From assembly GCA_963576565.1 (NCBI GenBank), contig OY755042.1, positions 2,780,112 through 2,844,111 of the forward strand: a DNA stretch of 64,000 nt, given 5' to 3'. A program made the translations under genes and the position numbers. Source of the DNA: Aspidapion aeneum. Lineage: Eukaryota > Arthropoda > Insecta > Coleoptera > Brentidae. Positions 54,701 to 63,700 of the stretch are shown one piece after another (the first letter of the stretch is position 1; every line of letters begins with the position of its first letter). The notes below the pieces were generated by a model. The model had not been told where the DNA came from, did no database searches, and was given only the letters and a program-made list of their open reading frames with translations.

Positions 54701-57700
54701 TATTGTATAGCAGTGTTTTTCCCTGCTTTTGGTTTTTTGTTTCTCTCGTATCTCGGTAGCCTCTTGCTATAGTTCGCTCACTAATTACATTTAATTAGAA
54801 ACAAAACCGTCTGATTAACTTCGCAAGATTTGTCACTTGACCAGCAGTGTTCTGAGGAGTCCCATAAGGACGAAACGGTTAACTGTCAACACTTATTAGG
54901 TGTCCATTAGATCTTGGACCCCCGTGAGGTTAAGCTTTCAAGCTACCCACGGAAAAATATAAGGGAAACAAAAAACTCCTTTTTGCCCGATTAGCCATGA
55001 AACTTGTTTGATCTGTTTTAATTTAAACAATTTATTTTTTTAGGTATGGGATGGAAAGAGGGAATGTCTATAGGAAAAAACACATCCAATCTGGCAGCAC
55101 TAGCCGCTCCAGAACTAAGGCCTAAAGGTGGGTGTAATTACTGTACTAATTATACAGGGTGCTCCGAAAGTAGACGTCAATATTTTAACCGCATATTCTA
55201 CTGCCCAAAATTGATATAAAAATTTATATAAACTGGGGTCCGAAATTGCTCCGTTTCCGAGATACAGGGTGTTAAATTTAAAAAATGAAAATCAATTTTT
55301 TTTTTTAATATGAACGGTTTTAAACGGATTATTTTCAAAATCGAGGTTTTTTGGGATGCGAAACCCGAATATGGATACTTTTACTGTGGCTTTTAGAGGG
55401 GCTTCACACTGCACTTCTGATTATTTAAAATGATATACAGGGTGTTCGGCACATGAACCGTCAAAATTTTTTGGGATATTATTGAGGTCATTTGCTACCT
55501 TACTATATAATGACGTATATATTCAATATGGCGGCTATAAGAAATAACAAAGCTGGTTATGGTTACAAAAAACTAGGCGTAGAAAATAATCATTATTTAC
55601 GAATAGGCAGGCAGATAAAACGTTTGTTTCATCTGGCTGCCGTTTGTTTGTACTCTGGTAGTTTCTTTTGTATTTGTAGATGTCGCCACTTGTGTGAAAG
55701 CATACGGTATCGCAGGCATTATTTTTTAATTTCTCTTACCAATATCGGAAGATGGGATTTAAATACCGTCTCTATATGTAGCTTGACAAAAGTGTCACAT
55801 TGACCATTCAATGTTCTAAATAGTCCCTTAAGGACAGCTTTCGAGCTGCCCACGGAAAAATACAAGAAAAATAAAATCTTTCTATTCACGAAAAATTATG
55901 GTTATATACAGGGTGTTCAGCACATGAACCGTCAAAATTTTTTGGGATATTATTGAGGTCATTTGCTACCTTTTCAACCTTGGAACTTGGGTCCTTAGAG
56001 TCACGGCTAAAGAGATGAATTTTTTAATTTTTTTTCTGAAATTACCCACCTTTAAACCCTCGTAGGCTTTTTATTAATGTCTGGAAAAGCACCATTATTT
56101 TTTATAATTCTGTAATCTTATGCTACTTCCATTAATTAATAGATTTGTTAAAATTTATGTACCAAAGGGACATACGAGGTTTTTTATTGAAGAACATTAG
56201 TGATTTTGTGAAAGAAAATCAATTTCAAAATTAAAAATTAAAAAAGGTATCGATACTTGAGAACTTCATTTTCTTTTAAAAACTTTTCTAGTTGATTACC
56301 TTTCTAACGGTATGCTATACATTGATTAAAAAAAAAAACAATTCTGCTTTAAAATACGGATATTCCGTGAGACGGGCAATAACCGTTCGGACTTGATAAG
56401 AAAAACAATTTGATGTTTATGATCGTTTCGAACAAAATTTATAAATAAAGAAAAGTTTAACTTTTGTTTAAGTAGGTAAACGATCATTAACATCAAATTG
56501 TTTTCTTACCAATTCCGAACGAGTCTCGCCCTTCTGACGGAATATCCGTATTTTAAACGAGAAATGTTTTTTTTTTATCAATGTGTAGCATACCGTTAGA
56601 GAGGTAATCAACTAAAGAAGTTTTTAAAAGAAAATGAAGTTCTCAATTGTCGATACTCTTTTTGTTTTTTAATTTTGAAATTGATTTTCTTTCACAAAAT
56701 CACTAATGTTCCTCAATAAAAAACCTCGTATGTCCCTTTGGTACATCAATTTTAACAAATCTATTAATTAGTTGAAGAAGCATAAGATTACAGAATTATA
56801 ACAAAAAATGGTGCTTTTCCCGACATTAATAAAAAGCTTACGAGCGTTTAAAGGTGGGATTTTGGATAATTTGAGAAAAAAAAATTAAAAATTCAGATCT
56901 CTTTAGCTGTGACTCTTAGGACCCAAGTTCCAAGGTTGAAAAGGTAGCAAATGACCCCAACAATATTTCAAAAAATTTTGACGGTTCGTGTACCGAACAC
57001 CCTGTATATAACCATAATTTTTCGTGAATAGAAAGATTTTATTTTTCTTGTATTTTTCCGTGGGCAGCTCGAAAGCTGTCCTTAAGGGACTATTTAGAAC
57101 ATTGGATGGTTAATGTGACACTTTTGTAAAGCTATAGAGACGGTATATAAATCCCATTTTACGATATTGGTAAGAGAAATTAAAAAATAATGCCTGCGAT
57201 ACCGTATGCTTTCACACAAGTGGCGACATCTACTAATACAAAAGAAACTACCAGAGTAAAAACAAACGGCAGCCAGATGAAACAAACGTTTCATCTGCCT
57301 GCCGATTCGTGAATAACGATTATTTTCTACGCCTAGTTTTTTTGTAACCATAACCAGCTTTGTTATTTCTTATAGCCGCCATATTGAATATATACGTCAT
57401 TATATAAAGCATAAAAAGACCTTTTTGACCATGTATAACAAGCCTATGATTGGATCATGGAAAATGAGAATTTAATTTAAAAAAAAAACACTTAATCGTT
57501 GGCTGTGAAACAAATGTTGTAATTGTGTTATTTTTTAACTTTCCTTTTTTTTATCTTTGGTCAAAAAATAATTAGATTTGTTAAAATGTATCATTTGTTA
57601 ATGATGCTAAAAGTAGTAGCTGAAACATTATTTAGGATTAAACTCAAAACAAGACCAAAAACTAAAAAATGACAAAACGTTGAAATAGATTTAAGTAAAT

Positions 57701-60700
57701 ATTTATATTTTGATTAAATTTATAGTATTTCCCATAGTTTCCATTTTGAGAACAATCTTTAAATACTCTGCCAAATTATGGGCACCTAAGCTCACACTAG
57801 GTACTATATTTATAGTGTACATGTAAGCTAATATAACTAAAATGTAAAATATGTTTTATTCAACTCCAGACACAATTACCTTTCGTTTGATACCACACAA
57901 GCCATGTTTTGACTTAAACTCTAACAAACGTGAAATTTCGTACCCGTGAATTTAAAAATCAAACAAGTTTCATGGCTAATCGGGCAAAAAGGAGTTTTTT
58001 GTTTCCCTTATATTTTTCTGTGGGTAGCTTGAAAGCTTAACCTCACGGGGGTCCAAGATCTAATGGACACCTAATAAGTGTTGACAGTTAACCGTTTCGT
58101 CCTTATGGGACTCCTCAGAACACTGCTGGTCAAGTGACAAATCTTGCGAAGTTAATCAGACGGTTTTGTCTCTAATTAAATGTAATTAGTGAGCGAACTA
58201 TAGCAAGAGGCGCCATCTACCGAGATACGAGAGAAACAAAAAACCAAAAGCAGGGAAAAACACTGCTATATAATATCGATCAATGAAAAGATCGAATGCA
58301 AATAAAAGAAAACAACTATAGTCCGTGACCTACCAATTTGCTAGAAACTAATATTTCGTGCATTCATAAGACAAAACGCCAATATTCCAAAATTTCATTC
58401 CTCCCCCGAAATTTTCTGGGTACGGCCCTGATAGATGTATATTTTTGTTTTAAACATTTTTTCTATAAGCGTGCGGAAAAGTCCACTTTTCCGCACGCAT
58501 TTTAGTGTGAAAAGTGCCACTTTTCCGCACTAGTGCGGAAAAGTAAATTTGTTACGATTTTGAGGTGTTCTATAACATTTAGACCGTTCAAAATACATTT
58601 GTATCTTTCCTAGCACACGAAATATCCTAAAAATATTCAAATTGACTAAAATTCTGCTATATTTTCAATATTTTCGATAAAATAAAGTTTTCAGTAAAAT
58701 AGGTTCAAATTATAAGTTTTAAACCTCCCCGGTATAAATATCGTCATTGTCAATGTCAAACAACAATGAACACTAGTGGTTTTAGATTTGGCATCTTAAA
58801 TCACCATAGCAACAAAGTACAAACAAACTGTCAAAACAAAGCCAATTTTGCAGATACAAGCGTCTTTTGAATTTTTCAAACAAAAAAATCAGATTTTCAA
58901 TGGATTCTTCGGACGAAGATCTACCCCAGTCAGTTCTAGAAGCCGCTAGAATGTGAATAATAATAATTGATTTGATTAAAACATTTTGAATATAAATAAT
59001 TTTCTGATTAATTTTTAGTTTTTTCCTCACGCTTATAGAAAAAATAGTGTACCTAACTCGTGCGTAAAGTGTCTTTTCCGCCCTTGATTGCTGGCCAAAC
59101 TCCGCTATCGCGTCGTTTGGCCATCTGCAATCGCGTGCGGAAAAGAGGCACTTTCTGCACTAGTTAGGTAAACTACTATATCAACATACAGTCGTTGTGT
59201 CTATTGTCACTAAATTTATTGTGTAGGATTGGGCCTCGGAGCGACTAAGGTGGTTCAGTCGGAAACACCGAAAACCAAAGCGACAGACAAGGATGGAAAA
59301 GAGTTACAAATTATGAAAGGCGCCTATGCCAAGGTCATTGCTGGAGCTCAGAAGGGAAATTACTGTGAGGTAAAAAAACACTTTTTTTGCTTTTTTTATT
59401 CATATTTTATCAGGCATCTTAAGTGTATAGTGCGATCATTTATACCTGCAAACACATCTGGAGTGCTTATTTTTAGCTTTAGAATTTTTAACCAAGAAAA
59501 CGGTTAAATAAGATTTCCTAAAGATTCTTTGAGCCCATTTTTTTTCTTATGTCAAAAATTCATATTTTCTTAAATTCGTCGTCCCCTTTTAATTAAAATT
59601 TTTCAATTTCCCTGCAAATTTTCTAAATAACACAAAACAAATCACAAACTTCCACCCATTAGTTTTCGGGATATTGCATCTCAAAATATTATAACTAAAA
59701 ACTGAAATATATTTTATTCAACTCCAGACTAAATTACCTTTTGTTTGATACCACACAAGCCATGTTTTGACTTAAACTCAAATTTTTGAAATCTACCCCC
59801 ACCCTTAAGAAAAACAAAAAACTAAAATGTATTTTGTTAAACTCCGGACTCAATTACCTTTCGTTTGATATCACACACGCCATATTTTCACTTAAACTCG
59901 AATTTTTGAAATATACCCCCACCCTTTTTTTTTAAATAAATTAAAATGTATTTTGTTTAACTCCAGACTCAATTACCTTTCGTTTGATATCACACACGCC
60001 ATATTTTCACATAAACTCTAATTTTTGAAATCTACCCCCACCCTTTTAATTGGTTTGTGTTCGGTGGATTTTGTTCATTTTTAAATGGGACCATCTCGAC
60101 GCAAGACCCAGCCTAGGTACCAAATTTCATTAAAATCGGCCAAGCGGTTTTTGAGTTATGCTCGTTGGTCGTGACAGACAGACAGACAGACAGACGGCGC
60201 AACAAAAAAGTTTCAAAATCATCTGAAACGCAAAGATATATAAAAAATTTTGAAATCGAAGCAACTTTTTTTTTCTCGAAAAAATTAGGATCACTATAGC
60301 TCACACTACTATAGTATAGTATATATGTGAGCTAATAATCTCTAGAGCGTTTTTGGAAAAATCAAAAAAAAATGATTTATGCGATAACGGAATATTTCAG
60401 AGAAAAACTTTTAATTGTGAAAGTTACTCTGTACGACTTCCGTTGTTGGGTAAAATGCATAAAAAAATTAGTTTTGGTAAATTTGTCGCAAATAAAAATT
60501 TTATCTACGACTTTTAGAGTAAAATGCAAAAAAAAGTTTTTTATGGCATCTTTGGCATCCTGTATCTTCTATGAATATGGTTGTAGAGCTGTAACCTAGA
60601 AAAATTAATTGTGGATAATTGTGTCTTGAACATTTTTTGTAAACAAAGTCTTTCTCTAAGTACCGTTTTCGCGTAAAATCAATTTTTTTTTTTTGTCAAA

Positions 60701-63700
60701 CACACTGTGTTTATTGTATTACAATCTAGTCAGTAAGACTAATTAGCAATTTTGTTTTAACTTAATTTACTAGAAAAGTCAGATTTAAACTTAGGGTTCA
60801 CTCAAAAGTTCTCCCCGCTTTGTTTAGTCTGTAACTCACAATTGTGTTGTGTTTGTAGCATTATTTTGTTTTATATAATTCACTTAGTTTACTAGCTCAA
60901 ACGGCTTCACTCTTTTTAGTCTTCGAACTAGCATAGTATTGTCTAGAAGCTGAATTGCTTCCACCTTCACATGCCGATGGAGTCTATCTTCATGGCTTTT
61001 TGCGTACTTTTTTATAGTCTCTGCTACAGTTTCGATTTTTAGATCTCGATGAAGGTCACTATTTCGAACGTACCAAGGTGTATTCACAATGTTTCTTAAT
61101 ACTTTATTTTGAAATCTCTGTAAAACTAGAATGTTACTCTTTTTAGCACAACCCCATAGTTGAATACCATATCTCCATACTGGTTTCAGTATTTGTCTAT
61201 AAAGCAGTAACTTATTATGAATTGTTAAATTGGACTTCCTTCCAATTAGCCAGTTCATTTTTCTATACCTTATCTCAAGTTCTTCTTTTTTTTTCTTAAC
61301 ATGTGCTTTCCAGCGCAATTTGGCATCAAGTGTTATACCGAGATATTTTGCCTGATTTGAATATGGTACGGGAATGTTGTTAATTGTTATTTGTATGTGA
61401 TTTATATTTTTGTTTGTAAAATCAACATGAATTGATTTGGTTTCATTTAATTTTATTCGCCACTTTGTGGTCCAACTATGAACTTCGGTAACTGCATCCT
61501 GAAGTTTTTCAATAGATTTTTCTACCGTCAATAAACCAGTATCATCTGCAAATGTTGCTAAGTGACAATTTTCTGGCTTTGGGATATCGCAAGTGAATAA
61601 TAAGTATAGATAAGGGCCTAGTACGCTACCCTGGGGCACGCCTGCTTGAATTTCTCTTAAATTTGAGTATGAGTCTTCCTGTTTTACTCTAAAATGTCTA
61701 TCAGATATGTATGATTCCAAAATATCCGAATATTGTTTTGGCAGAAACTGTTTTAGTTTAAAAGTAAGGCCTTCATGCCACACTTTGTCAAATGCTTGTG
61801 CTACATCTAGAAAAACTGCAGAACAAACTTTTCCCTCTTCTAGTGCTTTTTCTATTATATTAGTAATTCTATGTACTTGATCTATCGTGGAATGCTTGTC
61901 TCGAAAACCAAATTGATGAGATGGAATAATTTATTGTCTTTCTATGATGGGTTTTATTCTTTTAAGCAATAATTTCTCATAGAGCTTGGATATAATTGGC
62001 AGCAAAGATATTGGCCTGTAAGATGACACGTCATGGAGTGGTTTTCCCGGTTTTGGGATCATGATAACTTCTGCAACTTTCCACAGTTTAGGTACATACC
62101 TAAGCCTATATATATATATGAAGGACGCATTAATTAGGTTGCATAGTTTTACGATAGCTTTTCTGGGGAGTTGTTTTATGACTACCCCGTTAATAAGATC
62201 ATACCCTGGGGCTTTTTTCGAATTAATATTTTTGATTTCTGTTAATATTTCTTTTGGTGATGTAAGCTTAATATGGTCTTCGATTTGATGGGGTTCATTT
62301 AATTGAAAGTTTTCATCCGGTGTTTCGTGGGACTGAAATGTTTTTTCTAAAAATCAAATCCAAAAACTTTTTGAGCTTTCTAAAAACGCTCAGGAGAACC
62401 AAACCGGACACGTATCCATCTGACAAAAAAAAATTACGTTACTATTTTTTTCTATTCAATTTTCCAGATTTACTCTACTATAGAAAAACTTACTGTCTTT
62501 TATTTCTTAGGTTCAAGGATATGACAACGAAGAGGGTAGAATTATCGTGAAAATCTTCCCCAAAGGAAACATTATCAATATTAACGAGTTGTTAGTAACT
62601 CCCGTAACAAAGGAGGAGTTTAGCAAGGGATCAAAAGTTTTAAGTAAGTTACTACTTAATTCAAGTGAAATAGTCTCTGATTACTTGGGGACCATATTTT
62701 AAACAAAGTTATTTTTTGTGTTGTCTTAAAATGTGGTTTTTAATTTGTGTTGCAAAACTGCCCTTAAAGCTGGCGAGAACGTTATAGGAGCACCTTAGTT
62801 TGAAACAGGTTTATGCGACTTTTTCAATTAATTGCCAAGCTAAATCCACACCATATATTCTTTTGAAAAATTTGAATTATTAGTTTGCTTTTAACATCTT
62901 TATACAAATATATTAATTTTATTTAACAGATAATGCAAAGTATTTGGAGTACAAAAAACAATCTGATCTAAAGCTCGAAAAATACAGAGAAAATAAAATA
63001 AAATCTTTAAAACTAAAAGACGAAAAAGACAGAGAAGGTTATTCTCCCCATAAAACCGACAATGAAAAGCTTACCATGTTGAAAAATGACAAACAAAACG
63101 AGGATAACGAATATTATAAATCTAATAGTACAAGTAAAAGAGAAGCATCCCATTCTGTAGAGAGAATCAACAAAAATCGTGAAGAAATATCCAAGGATCA
63201 AAGATATAGGCGCGAGCGAAGCAGAGAACGCAAAAATCCCGAAGAAAAATATTCCAAAAAATCTGATAGTAGAGAAGGTAGAAAAATCCGAGATCGATCT
63301 TCCAGTGCTGAAAGAGATGAAAGTGATCGTCGACGAAAAAGCGGAGAAAGATCCAGCAATAGAAGAGAGAAATATAAAAACGATGGTTCCAGTGATGAAC
63401 AAAGCCACAGAAAAAATCAAAGTAAAGAAAAATCGTATAAACATAAGCCAAAACATAGAGATAGTAGCGAAGAAAACACCAACAAATCTTCAAAAAATAA
63501 AAACAGAAGCCGGAGTAAAACACCCAAAGATGACAAAAAATCTAATAGTACAAGTAAAAGAGAAATATCCCATTCTGTAGAGAGAATCAACAAAAATCGT
63601 GAAGAAATATCCAAGGATCAAAGATATAGGCGCGAGCAAAGCAGAGAACGCAAAAATCCCGAAGAAAAATATTCCAAAAAATCTGATAGTAGAGAAGGTA

